Below, one piece after another: positions 34,038-42,131 of a DNA stretch of 64,000 bases. Below the pieces are notes generated by a model, which searched no databases, was not told the origin of the DNA, and was given only the letters and a program-made list of their open reading frames with translations. The first letter of the stretch is position 1. The number at the start of each line of letters is the position of its first letter. The translations under genes and the position numbers were made by a program. Origin of the DNA: an uncultured Ruminococcus sp. (GTDB taxonomy: Bacteria; Bacillota; Clostridia; Lachnospirales; Lachnospiraceae); the NCBI GenBank assembly GCA_900066355.1, contig FMEL01000004.1, positions 176,501 through 240,500 of the forward strand. The letters run 5' to 3'.

Positions 34038-34254
34038 ATATGTACACGACTCCTTTCCAAGGTTCCCTTTGTAATAAGATACACAGTAAATATTGTAACG
34101 GTTGCATTTATTTAAAAAATTAAAAAAGATAATTTTTAATTTTTGTTTTTTGAATTTTTTGATTGGTAAAATAAGAAAATGGATTATAAAGAGTTGCACT
34201 CTAGGTACCTCCTACGTACAGAATAAGTATCAAATACAAAGGAGTGAAATCATT

Positions 34255-35193
34255 ATGATTAAAAAATTAAGAGTAGCCGTGGATCACGGGAACCGGAACA
34301 TGAAAACCTGTCATTTTATCTTTACCACAGGACTGACGGAACAGGATAAAAAGCCTGCCAGGGGAGAGAAGTATCTGAAATATCAGGGAAAGTATTATAC
34401 CCTTAGTGAGAAGCGGATTCCGTACCAGAGGGACAAGACGCAGGACAGCCGGAACCGATTCTGGATTCTGACCTTATTTGCCATTGCAATGGAGCTGGAG
34501 CAGAAAAGCCAGATCCAGCCGGAGGATGTCATTCAGGTGGAACTTCCGATTGGGCTTCCGCCGAAGCATTTTGCAGAGCTTTGTGAGAGATATGAACGCT
34601 ATTTCAAAGGGGACGGGAAGGTGCAGGAACTGTGCTTCAACGATAAAGTCTATCACCTCTGTATACAGAATGTAATGGCGTTTCCGCAGGATTATGCAGC
34701 CATGATGACGAGGATGATGGAAATCCGTGAGATTCCGAAAGTCGTAGGGATTGATATTGGCGGATTTACTTCTGATTATCTTCTGATGAGAAGTGGCAGA
34801 CCGGATATGGATTATTGTGATTCTCTGGAAAAAGGTGTGATTACCATGTATAACGATATCATTTCCAGTATTAACAGTGAATATGACATGCTTCTGGAGG
34901 AGGCAGATATCGACAGTATCATCAAGGGAAAAACGCAGTATTATGAGGAAGCTGTTGTACAGGCAGTAGAAACCATGGTTCAGAATTTTGTTACCGATCT
35001 TCTGAACAGCATCCGAGAGCGGGGCATTGATACAAAATCTACTTATACGGTGTTTATCGGCGGCGGAGCAGTGCTTCTGGAACGATTTCTGGAGCAGGCA
35101 GACCGGTTGGGAAAACATACCTTTATCCGGGATATGAAAGCAAATGCCGATGGATATGATCTTTTGTATCGCATGACACAGGCTGGAGTGTGA
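34255..35193 (+). CDS. parM: ParM/StbA-like actin family partition protein
   Basis: It starts at the ATG at 34255 (AAAGGAG upstream); the longer frame lies in AT-rich leader. The 312-residue protein has actin-fold motifs: phosphate 1 VAVDHGNRNMKT near the N-terminus, phosphate 2 VVGIDIGGFTSDYLLM (about 163-178) and adenosine motif VFIGGGAVLL (about 270). ParM filaments push plasmid copies apart. On an ICE this points to stable maintenance of a replicating circular form. The next gene is the ParR-like adaptor, and iterons follow. Confidence 0.88.
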   Translation: MIKKLRVAVDHGNRNMKTCHFIFTTGLTEQDKKPARGEKYLKYQGKYYTLSEKRIPYQRDKTQDSRNRFWILTLFAIAMELEQKSQIQPEDVIQVELPIGLPPKHFAELCERYERYFKGDGKVQELCFNDKVYHLCIQNVMAFPQDYAAMMTRMMEIREIPKVVGIDIGGFTSDYLLMRSGRPDMDYCDSLEKGVITMYNDIISSINSEYDMLLEEADIDSIIKGKTQYYEEAVVQAVETMVQNFVTDLLNSIRERGIDTKSTYTVFIGGGAVLLERFLEQADRLGKHTFIRDMKANADGYDLLYRMTQAGV

Positions 35194-35197
35194 TTTT

Positions 35198-35569
35198 ATG
35201 GGAAAGAAAAATCCGTTTGTATTCACTATTGGTTTTGATAAGTCGGATCCAGATCACGTGTATGTGACAGAACTTCTGAATACGACAGAGAAAAAAGCAA
35301 AACTGATCGTTGCGGCAATTCTGGCATATACGGGAAGAACGGATGAGACAGGTAATGGCAGTATAAGCATGGAACCGGATATGCTCCGGCCAATGATGCA
35401 GCAAATCATCCGGGAAGAAGTAAGAAAGGTATTGGAAGGGCAGGACGTTTCTAAGATAAATAGAGAAATGCCCACAGAAGTTGATTTGATGGAAGAAGAA
35501 CCGCTGCGGATGGATCAGACTATGAGACAGAATGTAGTGGATGCTATCAGTGCATTTCGCAGGGCATAA
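35198..35569 (+). CDS. parR: ParR-like centromere-binding protein
   Basis: The 123-residue protein lies 4 nt after parM. It has a basic N-terminal part that could be a ribbon-helix-helix (MGKKNPFVFTIGFDKSDPDHVYVTELLNTTEKKAKLIVAAI) and an acidic helical C-terminus. Small proteins of this design follow ParM genes and bind the centromere repeats. The tandem repeats at 35645 are candidates. I infer the function mainly from position. Confidence 0.7.
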   Translation: MGKKNPFVFTIGFDKSDPDHVYVTELLNTTEKKAKLIVAAILAYTGRTDETGNGSISMEPDMLRPMMQQIIREEVRKVLEGQDVSKINREMPTEVDLMEEEPLRMDQTMRQNVVDAISAFRRA

Positions 35570-35644
35570 AAAAGCAGGAGAGATACACATGCTTATGGCA
35601 GTGTACTCTCCTGTTCTTTGTATCAGAATGGGAATAGACAGAAA

Positions 35645-35677
35645 ACTCACAGACTATTCACAGATTACTCACAGATT
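35645..35677. repeat. three 11-bp iterons after parMR
   Basis: Three adjacent units of form A(C/T)TCACAGA(C/T)T stand head to tail without spacers, phased at one helical turn. They lie 75 bp behind parR. Such iterons could be the ParR-binding centromere or a replication origin element. Confidence 0.65.
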
Positions 35678-35719
35678 GTCTTTGTATAATGTGTAGATGA
35701 TGAAGGATACGGGAGAGCC

Positions 35720-36049
35720 TTAACTTAGGTTCTTGAATCCATCCAGAAGTCCACGCAGTGTAGAAAGGGCAAGCTGTTTCTGCTCCTCCGGGCAGGAATT
35801 TAGTTCTGCCATGATTTGCTGCATGGTAGAATCCGGGTTCGTTTTCTGGTTAGAAAATATAGCATCTATGGAAATATGTAAGTAAGTTGCCAAGGCATAA
35901 AGTGTTTCCAACTGTGGATTGCCAATATAGTTTTCAATATCAGAGACAGTCCGTAAAGAAATCTTTGCCTGTTCCGCAAGGCTGTTTTGCGAAAGATTGC
36001 GGCGGAGACGTTCTTCCCTGACTGCATCTCCCAATAATTTTTTCACCAT
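35720..36049 (-). CDS. XRE-family transcriptional regulator
   Basis: The 109-residue protein has an N-terminal helix-turn-helix (residues about 8-62: REERLRRNLSQNSLAEQAKISLRTVSDIEN and IGNPQLETLYALA) and a short helical C-terminus. GAGGTG precedes the ATG. It is divergent from a small plus-strand ORF and the Orf7-like gene. Two TGCGTTA repeats one helical turn apart lie upstream. It likely controls regulation or transfer genes of the ICE. Confidence 0.85.
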   Translation of the reverse strand: MVKKLLGDAVREERLRRNLSQNSLAEQAKISLRTVSDIENYIGNPQLETLYALATYLHISIDAIFSNQKTNPDSTMQQIMAELNSCPEEQKQLALSTLRGLLDGFKNLS

Positions 36050-36103
36050 CTATATCACCTCACTTAATGCATATATTTTATCGTAGATTAACACTATACG
36101 AAA

Positions 36104-36120
36104 TGCGTTAAAGTGCGTTA
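36104..36120. promoter_or_regulatory. direct-repeat operator upstream of the XRE gene
   Basis: TGCGTTA occurs at 36104 and 36114, exactly 10 bp apart, in the intergenic region between the XRE gene and the plus-strand genes. Direct repeats on one face of the helix fit binding of a small regulator dimer. Confidence 0.5.
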
Positions 36121-36156
36121 TGATAAGCAGGATAACACATGCACAAATAGAGAAAC

Positions 36157-36264
36157 ATGGAAGTAAGTACGACAGACATGAATGGACAGCATAAGATAAA
36201 AGCCAAAGAGGAACTGAATCTGTTAAAAAAATCTTATCCATACAATGTGTCGGAGAGAAGTTAG
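36157..36264 (+). CDS. possible small ORF (35 aa) with its own terminator
   Basis: An ATG at 36157 opens 35 codons (MEVSTTDMNGQHKIKAKEEL.., mostly charged and helical), ending in TAG. It is divergent from the XRE gene, downstream of the TGCGTTA operator and followed 65 bp on by a strong terminator, which implies a short transcript here. The ribosome site is weak (GAGAAAC). The transcript could equally be a small RNA. Confidence 0.35.
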   Translation: MEVSTTDMNGQHKIKAKEELNLLKKSYPYNVSERS

Positions 36265-36328
36265 AATATGCAGTATATGAGATACTATCATCGCATATCC
36301 TACACAATTACATAGAAAGAGAAGTATC

Positions 36329-36367
36329 GGCTGGACTACGAATAGAGTGGTCCAGCCTTTCTTTTTT
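36329..36367 (+). terminator. strong Rho-independent terminator
   Basis: GGCTGGAC pairs perfectly with GTCCAGCC, then TTTCTTTTTTT. It lies upstream of the Orf7-like gene and ends a short transcript from the preceding region. Confidence 0.85.
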
Positions 36368-36462
36368 TCGAAAAAATGAAGGCAGTGTCACGTTTTGTTG
36401 CCGCTCACCGCCATCCTCGGAATTTTTTGGAACGTGATAAAAAATTTCGGAGGATAAAACAA

Positions 36463-36903
36463 ATGAACAAAAAAACATATACAGGATCAAAGATACAAAA
36501 TCACTTTACAGCATATCTGATACAGTTTGTCCGTGGAAAACGACATGATTATCTGGAGAAGAAAATCCAGATGGCTGATGCAGAAGAACTGTTGGAGGAT
36601 ATTGGACAGATGGAGGCAAGAATTGTAATCGAAGAATTGCTGGAGAACCAAACGAGGGAGCAGCTTTTATTGCAGGAGGCACAGGGGAAATATCCAGAAT
36701 GGAATAAGATGTCAGATGAAAGACTGATGAAAGCGCTTCATACGCTGCGGGATGAAGAACGGAAGCTGATTTACCAGCATGTGTTTGAAGAACGTACTTT
36801 TGAGGAAATGAGCAGGCTAAACGGGTTATCAGAGGAGCGATGCAAGGGTATTTATTATTATGCAATCCGGAAGATCCGCAAGGTGATGGGAGGTGAAAAC
36901 TAA
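36463..36903 (+). CDS. Tn916 Orf7-like sigma-70 family regulator
   Basis: The ATG follows CGGAGGATAAAAC. The 146-residue protein has a helical N-terminus and a C-terminal region-4-like helix-turn-helix (residues about 90-140: LRDEERKLIYQHVFEERTFEEMSRLNGLSEE). This matches the conjugative transposon Orf7 family that activates transfer gene expression in Tn916. The next gene overlaps by 1 nt and is Orf8-like, the same order as in Tn916. Confidence 0.75.
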   Translation: MNKKTYTGSKIQNHFTAYLIQFVRGKRHDYLEKKIQMADAEELLEDIGQMEARIVIEELLENQTREQLLLQEAQGKYPEWNKMSDERLMKALHTLRDEERKLIYQHVFEERTFEEMSRLNGLSEERCKGIYYYAIRKIRKVMGGEN

Positions 36904-37091
36904 TGAATTTTGAACGATTACTTTTAAAGGCAAAAGAAGGAAATGCAGATGCGGTACTGAAGATTTTAGAGATATATAAGCCGCTTTTAATTAAGAATGC
37001 GATTGTGAATGGCAGATTTGATGAAGATCTGTATCAGGAACTGGTAAGTACATTGCTTCAGTGTATCCAGAGATTCCAGATAATTGAGTAA
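36903..37091 (+). CDS. Tn916 Orf8-like helix-turn-helix protein
   Basis: This 62-residue protein (MNFERLLLKAKEGNADAVLKILEIYKPLL) has the N-terminal sigma-like HTH_16 pattern found in Tn916 Orf8. It overlaps Orf7 (TAATG) and ends just before a strong terminator. Family members are thought to act with the Orf7 sigma-like factor. Confidence 0.72.
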   Translation: MNFERLLLKAKEGNADAVLKILEIYKPLLIKNAIVNGRFDEDLYQELVSTLLQCIQRFQIIE

Positions 37092-37112
37092 GTTATCTTA
37101 AACAAAGGCTGC

Positions 37113-37158
37113 AATCACTCTCAGGGGAGTAACATCCTCTGGGAGTGATTGTTTTTTG
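37113..37158 (+). terminator. terminator after the Orf8-like gene; first copy of a 31-bp repeat
   Basis: AATCACTC pairs with GAGTGATT around a second inner stem, followed by GTTTTTTG. Positions 37116-37146 are identical to 40356-40386. The two copies flank the MATE/PadR/winged-helix block. Confidence 0.8.
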
Positions 37159-37221
37159 AAGGGTGATATTGCCTCAGTTCGAAGCGGCAGACGGTGTTGA
37201 TCTATTATGTTGCCTGATGCT

Positions 37222-38577
37222 TTAATGCTCTTTTGTTGTTGCCAGTTCTTTATGAAGATGTAGAGCCATAAACACAGTAACAATAGCAGAAATTACATCG
37301 GCAATCGGTTGTGCATATAGTATTCCATTTATGCCCCAGAATGATGGGAGCAACAGAATGATCGGAACAAAGCAAATACCTTGTCGGCAAGCCCCAAGAA
37401 CGAATCCGGCGGTGCCTTTTCCAAGTGCAAGAAACAGAGAAGAATACACTGTGTAAAATCCAAATACGAAGAAGGAAAATCCATTTGCCATTAGCGATTT
37501 TTGACCTACAGAAATCATCTCTGTATTGCCTTCTGTAAATTGCGAAATAATCTGTGTGGAAAATAGGGCTATTGTCAATCCCACAACTACACAAAATATT
37601 GTTGACCATAAGATAGAAGTTTTAATTGCTTCCCTGAGCCGATCAAACTTTTTGGCACCATAGCTAAAGCCGGCAATTGGTTGGAAACCTTTTAAGAAGC
37701 CGAACACAACCAGAGTTCCCATTGAAGTGATTCTTGTAACAGCGCCCATTCCGGCGATAACAGCATCTCCATAGATATTAGCTTCCCGGTTTATGAATGC
37801 GATAGAAAGGCTTGTAAGAAGCTGGAAAGTCAATGTGGGTATACCGATTTTCAGAATTTCAGTTATGATCTGCTTAGAAGGACAAAATTCCTTAATGGAA
37901 AATGTAAAAGCGCTTTTTTTCTGTAATGCATAAATTAAATATACAAGAGTAGAAGCCATTTGAGAAATTGCTGTAGCGATTGCCGCACCAGCAACCCCCA
38001 TGTCGAGAGTATAGATGAAAATAGGATCTAAACCAATATTCAATACAGCTCCTAATAATAATGCACACATAGTTGTTTTTGCGGCGCCTTCACTTGCAAC
38101 GATATTGTTCATCGTTACATTAAATACATTGAAAATACATGAAATAACATAGATTCTTCCATAAGAAAGGGCGTATGGCATAATCGTGTCTGTTGCACCT
38201 AACATGGTTAAAATAGGTTTCAAAAAAATTGCAGTTCCGATAATAATAACTGCGCCAATACAAACACTGCTGTATAATGCAGTACTGGCGACTTTACTTG
38301 CAGCTTCCCTATCTCCTCGCCCTAAAAGTCTTGATAAGTAGGAGGCGGCACCATTGCCAAACATCAGACCTAAACCAACAACTACTTGTCCTAAAGGAAA
38401 CGCAATGGAAATTGCACCCATTTGACTCTCGCCAAGTCCTCCTATGAAATAAGCATCCACCAAATTGTAGAGAGCGTTAATAAGCATACCAATCATTATC
38501 GGTATACCAAGAGCCATTAGTGCTTGGGGAACAGGTGCATTTCCTAATAAATCCATTTTGTTGTTATTCTTGTTCAT
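37222..38577 (-). CDS. MATE family multidrug efflux pump
   Basis: It starts at the ATG at 38577 (AAAGGAG upstream) and has 451 residues and twelve predicted transmembrane helices in two six-helix halves. It opens LLGNAPVPQALMALGIPIMIG with VDAYFIGGLGESQMGAISIAFP, the MATE hallmark (DinF/NorM-type). It would export cationic drugs or metabolites using Na+ or H+. It is divergent from a PadR regulator with palindromic operator DNA between them. Local A+T is higher than in the ICE backbone. Confidence 0.92.
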   Translation of the reverse strand: MNKNNNKMDLLGNAPVPQALMALGIPIMIGMLINALYNLVDAYFIGGLGESQMGAISIAFPLGQVVVGLGLMFGNGAASYLSRLLGRGDREAASKVASTALYSSVCIGAVIIIGTAIFLKPILTMLGATDTIMPYALSYGRIYVISCIFNVFNVTMNNIVASEGAAKTTMCALLLGAVLNIGLDPIFIYTLDMGVAGAAIATAISQMASTLVYLIYALQKKSAFTFSIKEFCPSKQIITEILKIGIPTLTFQLLTSLSIAFINREANIYGDAVIAGMGAVTRITSMGTLVVFGFLKGFQPIAGFSYGAKKFDRLREAIKTSILWSTIFCVVVGLTIALFSTQIISQFTEGNTEMISVGQKSLMANGFSFFVFGFYTVYSSLFLALGKGTAGFVLGACRQGICFVPIILLLPSFWGINGILYAQPIADVISAIVTVFMALHLHKELATTKEH

Positions 38578-38647
38578 TTCAAATACTCCTTTCAATTAAG
38601 AATATAAATTATAGTAGTATAAATTATAGTATACTACGTGAGAGAAT

Positions 38648-38668
38648 ACTACTATAATTTATAGTAGT
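38648..38668. promoter_or_regulatory. PadR-type palindromic operator
   Basis: A perfect 21-bp palindrome centred on T (ACTACTATAA, T, TTATAGTAGT) lies between the MATE and PadR genes. Related ACTATAA-type half-sites recur at about 38611 and 38717. This fits binding of the divergent PadR protein. Confidence 0.7.
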
Positions 38669-38787
38669 TGTCAAGCGTGTATCCTGCAATTTCCTTGACA
38701 AGAGGTATAAAATCAAATACTATAAATTACAGTATATATAACCGTAAGTATTTTATAGCTTTCGTGGATATAGAAAGTGGGTGAACT

Positions 38788-39312
38788 ATGGCTACAATAG
38801 ATTTAATTGTGTTAGGAATATTGAAAAAGGAACCGATGGGAGCCTATGATATTCAAAAATTAGTGGAATATCGTAATATATCAAAATGGGTAAAAATCAG
38901 TACACCATCCATTTACAAAAAAGCAATTCAGTTGGAGGAAAAAGGCTTCATTAAAGGAGAAATTGTGAAAGAAGGTAAGATGCCTGAAAAAGCAGTTTAT
39001 TCATTAACAGATGAAGGCGAAAAAGAATTTGTAAAGCTTATGATGGAAACAGCCTCTAAACCCATTCACTTTTTTTTAGATTTTAATGCAGTAATTGTAA
39101 ATTTGGATAAGTTACCGCCTGAAAGTCAACAATCATGTATTGCCAGTATTGAGGAAAATATTGAAATATTAAAAACTTATCTGGAGGAAAATCTTCGAGA
39201 GAAAGAGAATGATCCGGAAATCCCTAAGACTGGTATGGCAGTATTGCAACAGCAGATAGTTTTGGCGGATGCTATTGAAAAATGGATTATTTCTCTAAAA
39301 AAAGACTTTTGA
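38788..39312 (+). CDS. PadR-family regulator of the MATE pump
   Basis: The 174-residue protein has an N-terminal winged helix (about 1-80: MATIDLIVLGILKKEPMGAYDIQKLVEY and TPSIYKKAIQLEEKGFI). The C-terminal helices form the PadR dimerisation domain (Vir-like). It faces the MATE gene with shared operator palindromes and most likely represses it until a substrate binds. Confidence 0.88.
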   Translation: MATIDLIVLGILKKEPMGAYDIQKLVEYRNISKWVKISTPSIYKKAIQLEEKGFIKGEIVKEGKMPEKAVYSLTDEGEKEFVKLMMETASKPIHFFLDFNAVIVNLDKLPPESQQSCIASIEENIEILKTYLEENLREKENDPEIPKTGMAVLQQQIVLADAIEKWIISLKKDF

Positions 39313-39343
39313 TGAAGAAGTCACTAGCTGATTTCTTATTAGG

Positions 39344-39465
39344 TCTGCAGGATTGGGAAGAAACAGGGATGGATGCCGACCTATGTTCCGGCTTTGTAGC
39401 CAGAACATAGAAATTTTCTTAGTGGGGAATCTCCCTCAAACCCGGTGCTCCTTATATCCTGCAGA
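39344..39465. repeat. 122-bp element bounded by perfect 10-bp inverted repeats
   Basis: TCTGCAGGAT at 39344 and ATCCTGCAGA at 39456 are exact reverse complements. Between them lies a strong hairpin, CTATGTTC-CGGCTTTGTAGCCA-GAACATAG, with an inner GGCT/AGCC pair. No coding frame is evident. It may be a terminator region between convergent PadR and winged-helix genes or a miniature insertion. Confidence 0.5.
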
Positions 39466-39810
39466 TTAAACTTCAAATTTATACCCATATCCAACTACTG
39501 TTTTTATGTAATTCTTGTCGCTGGAATACTTTTTTATCTTCTTGCGTATTTGAAAAATAGTGTTTTCCACGGCGTGGAAATAACCATTTGCTTTTTCATG
39601 CCAAACTGCTTCATAAATCTGTTGTTTAGTAAAAGCCATCCCTGGATTAGAATATAGCATATAAAGTACATCAAATTCTTTTACAGAAAAGTTAATGTCT
39701 TTTCGTACTATTAAGCCGTAGGTCGTAAAGGTCTGCGACTTTAACTTTACCCGGAAAGGAGCTGCCACATATATAGGCAGTGCTGTAATTTTAACAGTAA
39801 CGGTCACCAA
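39466..39810 (-). CDS. receiver-less OmpR-type winged-helix protein (N-terminal remnant)
   Basis: About 114 residues. The C-terminal 95 residues form an OmpR/PhoB winged-helix effector domain (FSVKEFDVLYMLYSNPGMAFTKQQIYEAVW..IRKKIKKYSSDKNYIKTVVGYGYKFEV). There is no receiver domain, and the GTG at 39810 lacks a clear ribosome site, so this is probably the broken end of a former response regulator. It is one of four such receiver-less proteins in the ICE. Confidence 0.6.
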   Translation of the reverse strand: MVTVTVKITALPIYVAAPFRVKLKSQTFTTYGLIVRKDINFSVKEFDVLYMLYSNPGMAFTKQQIYEAVWHEKANGYFHAVENTIFQIRKKIKKYSSDKNYIKTVVGYGYKFEV

Positions 39811-39893
39811 TCTATGGGGATGGCTTGTATATCCGGCTGAAATGCTAAAAAATCAGTGGTTCTTATTTATCACTTCACTCTGCCCCGGTAATT

Positions 39894-39965
39894 ATGTGTT
39901 TGCCGTTTCTGGCTCTTGCAGCTATTGCGATTCTACTGGTCTATTACCAGACTATTTGCAGGTAA
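39894..39965 (+). pseudogene. possible remnant of a sensor-kinase membrane helix
   Basis: A 23-codon frame (MCLPFLALAAIAILLVYYQTICR) encodes one transmembrane helix between two winged-helix genes. It may be what is left of a deleted histidine kinase. No other part of a kinase survives, so this is tentative. Confidence 0.25.
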
Positions 39966-40060
39966 AGCATTGCTCTGGTTTTGAATTTGAGTTTTGGCAG
40001 TCTAATAATAGCATTTTAGATTAGCTGTGATAAGGTGAAACAGATTAGGAGGAAAGTAAA

Positions 40061-40372
40061 TTGCATTACAAAGACAAAAACCTACAGATAGATATTCGCT
40101 GTCATACTGTTTTTATGAATGATCAAAAGATTGAATTGAGTCTGAAAGAATTTACGGTACTAAAATATCTAACAGAACATCCTGGCTGGGTATTCTCTCA
40201 CGAGGAGATTTATCGTAATGTCTGGAAGGAAGAACCGATTGACTGTGCTAATGCGGTTATGTGCTGCATTAGCCAGCTTCGTAAAAAGTTAAAAGTAGAT
40301 TCACGGAACTGGAATTACATCCGCACCGTCCGAGGTGTGGGCTATAAGTTTCAACCACTCTCAGGGGAGTAA
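40061..40372 (+). CDS. standalone OmpR-type winged-helix regulator
   Basis: A TTG start follows AGGAGGAAAGTAAA. The 103-residue protein is one winged-helix effector domain (KEFTVLKYLTEHPGWVFSHEEIYRNVW..LRKKLKVDSRNWNYIRTVRGVGYKF). There is no receiver domain, yet its own strong ribosome site suggests it is expressed. The last residues, QPLSGE, and the stop are encoded by the 31-bp repeat that also forms a terminator, evidence that the gene end was fused by recombination. Confidence 0.7.
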   Translation: MHYKDKNLQIDIRCHTVFMNDQKIELSLKEFTVLKYLTEHPGWVFSHEEIYRNVWKEEPIDCANAVMCCISQLRKKLKVDSRNWNYIRTVRGVGYKFQPLSGE

Positions 40373-40391
40373 CATCCTCTGGGAGTTTTTT
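40356..40391 (+). terminator. second copy of the 31-bp repeat, terminator-like
   Basis: Positions 40356-40386 are identical to 37116-37146 and are followed by TTTTTTG. Here the outer AATC/GATT pairs are lost, so the stem is shorter. The stop codon of the winged-helix gene lies inside it. Confidence 0.75.
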
Positions 40392-40494
40392 GTCATATTT
40401 GTTGCACTTTTCGGCTCTGGTACGTACAGAAATAGAAAAGAAACATATCCCAAAATGTATACATTTTAGAAGTACGTTCCGGAAAGAGGGATTA

Positions 40495-40529
40495 TATTTC
40501 AAAAAGGTTACACACACAGTTTTGAAATA
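40495..40529. other. hairpin upstream of the serine recombinase
   Basis: TATTTCAAAA pairs perfectly with TTTTGAAATA around a 15-nt loop. It lies 50 bp before the recombinase start, where a resolvase binding site or a regulatory hairpin is plausible. No other gene is seen in 40392-40577. Confidence 0.4.
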
Positions 40530-40577
40530 TACCAATAAAAGTGTGGATATTTTGGGACATGGAAAGGAGAAATGTGG

Positions 40578-41237
40578 ATGCAGATATATGGATATCACCG
40601 TACCAGTACAAAGGAGCAGCATCTTGACCGTGGCATACAGGAAATTGAGCGGTACTGTAACGAGCATGAGATGGCACTTACGAATATTTTTACGGATCAG
40701 GAGACAGGGAAGAATTTTAATCGTCCGAGATATACCGTTTTAGTGGAGGATGTCCTGCGGCCGGGAGATATTTTGATTGTTACAGAATTGGACAGACTGG
40801 GAAGAAACAAGTATGACACCATGCAACAGATCCAGCGGATTAAGAACATGGGAGTGCGGCTTATGGTTCTGGAACTGCCGACTACGCTTATGGATTTATC
40901 TGTGATGGATAATGCGATGGCAAGGATGATGCTGGAAACAATCAATAACATGATGCTGGAGCTTTATGCTTCTATGGCGCAGGCAGAGCTGGAGAAAAAG
41001 GAGAAGCGACAGCGGGAAGGGATAGAAGCGAAGAAATTGCGGGGCGAATGGGATGATTATGGAAGACCAAGTGTGATGAAGCAGGAAACTTTTGATGAGA
41101 ACTTTCAAAGCGTAGTTTCTGGAGAAACGACACCTACACAGCTTCGTAAAAATTTGGGAATGACGCACTCAACTTTTTATCGCTATCGAAAAACTTTTTA
41201 TGAAAAATACCCGGAACTTTCAAATTCTGCAAATTAA
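40578..41237 (+). CDS. serine recombinase of the resolvase/invertase family
   Basis: I prefer the ATG at 40578, 8 nt from AGGAG (the ATG at 40572 is too close). The 219-residue protein has the resolvase N-terminus QIYGYHRTSTKEQHLDRGI with the catalytic serine/threonine region, then LIVTELDRLGRNKYD, and the long E helix. The C-terminal helix-turn-helix is TPTQLRKNLGMTHSTFYRYRK. It may resolve ICE dimers or be a remnant of a cargo transposon. It lies near the 31-bp repeats flanking the MATE block. Confidence 0.88.
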   Translation: MQIYGYHRTSTKEQHLDRGIQEIERYCNEHEMALTNIFTDQETGKNFNRPRYTVLVEDVLRPGDILIVTELDRLGRNKYDTMQQIQRIKNMGVRLMVLELPTTLMDLSVMDNAMARMMLETINNMMLELYASMAQAELEKKEKRQREGIEAKKLRGEWDDYGRPSVMKQETFDENFQSVVSGETTPTQLRKNLGMTHSTFYRYRKTFYEKYPELSNSAN

Positions 41238-41283
41238 AGTCCTATTACTTATATAGACCAAAGAATTTCAGGAGGAAAGAAAT

Positions 41284-41505
41284 ATGAGTGAAAAGAGAAT
41301 AGGTACTTTAATTTATGATCCATCAATGGGAAGATTTGATATCCGGTTTGGGATTGAATCTTATTATGGAGGTCTTCATTGCGGAGAATGTTTTGATGTG
41401 AAGGTAAAGGATGCATGGATTCCGGTTCGGATTGAAATGGATGAAGACTGGTATCTGGTAGGGCTTCCTAAGACGAGTCTCAGTGGACTGACGGTTCGAA
41501 TGTAG
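41284..41505 (+). CDS. DUF5348 family protein
   Basis: This 73-residue protein (IGTLIYDPSMGRFDIRFGIESYYGGLHCGECFDV, plus W-x-P-V-R-I) fits the short DUF5348 family common in Firmicute mobile elements. It is beta-rich. Function is unknown. It precedes two other small ICE genes with close spacing. Confidence 0.72.
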   Translation: MSEKRIGTLIYDPSMGRFDIRFGIESYYGGLHCGECFDVKVKDAWIPVRIEMDEDWYLVGLPKTSLSGLTVRM

Positions 41506-41514
41506 GAGGAGCAT

Positions 41515-41871
41515 ATGATGGAAGCTAAAAAGAAATATGAAAAGCCGGCATTCCGATTGGTGACAGATTTGGGGAGTATTTTGGAATGTCTGTATGAGGT
41601 ATATGGAACGGATGGAACGATGTTGATTGCTGGGAACAAGTTATCGGATACGGTAATCTATCCGTTTATCCGCATGATTAAAAAGAAATGCAAAGCAGTG
41701 GATGCGGAAAAGCTGAATCTGATGCTCTGGAAGATTTATATGGTAAGTTCGAGAAAAGAAGAATTTGTGACGGCTGCTAAGAAAGAGCTGCAGCCTTATT
41801 TGACCAAGAAAGATGAAAAACAGATTGACACCACATATGACACCACATATACTATAGATAGGAGGCATTAA
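41515..41871 (+). CDS. hypothetical ICE protein (118 aa)
   Basis: GGAGGAG precedes tandem ATGs. The protein is helical with a basic core and a repeated DTTYDTTY near its end. I recognise no domain. It lies between DUF5348 and HicA. Confidence 0.5.
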   Translation: MMEAKKKYEKPAFRLVTDLGSILECLYEVYGTDGTMLIAGNKLSDTVIYPFIRMIKKKCKAVDAEKLNLMLWKIYMVSSRKEEFVTAAKKELQPYLTKKDEKQIDTTYDTTYTIDRRH

Positions 41872-41873
41872 AG

Positions 41874-42131
41874 ATGTCGAAATGGGATAAACTATTGACA
41901 AGAATTTGCTCATTATCGAAAGACCTTCGTTTTGATGAACTAAGAAAAGTATTAGAAAGTTATGGATATGAGATAAATGCTCCGAGAAGTGGGAGCAGCC
42001 ATTATACATTCCGTAAAGCGGGATGCCAGCCGATAACAATACCGAAACACGAACCAATCAAGAAAATTTATGTTGAAATGGTAAAGCAGATTGTAGAAAG
42101 TGAGGCGAAAAACGATGAAGACACTGAATGA
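41874..42131 (+). CDS. hicA: HicA-type mRNA interferase toxin
   Basis: The 85-residue protein has a double-stranded RNA-binding-like HicA fold with the catalytic histidine in SGSSHYTFRK, plus ITIPKHEPIKKIYVEMVKQIV. It lies 2 nt after the previous gene and overlaps hicB. HicA cleaves mRNA and is neutralised by HicB. It likely stabilises the ICE. Confidence 0.9.
   Translation: MSKWDKLLTRICSLSKDLRFDELRKVLESYGYEINAPRSGSSHYTFRKAGCQPITIPKHEPIKKIYVEMVKQIVESEAKNDEDTE

Noticed and set aside
39842..40024. Plus-strand frame of 60 codons between winged-helix genes
   Set aside because: No ribosome site and no domain. The only protein-like part is a different frame encoding one membrane helix.
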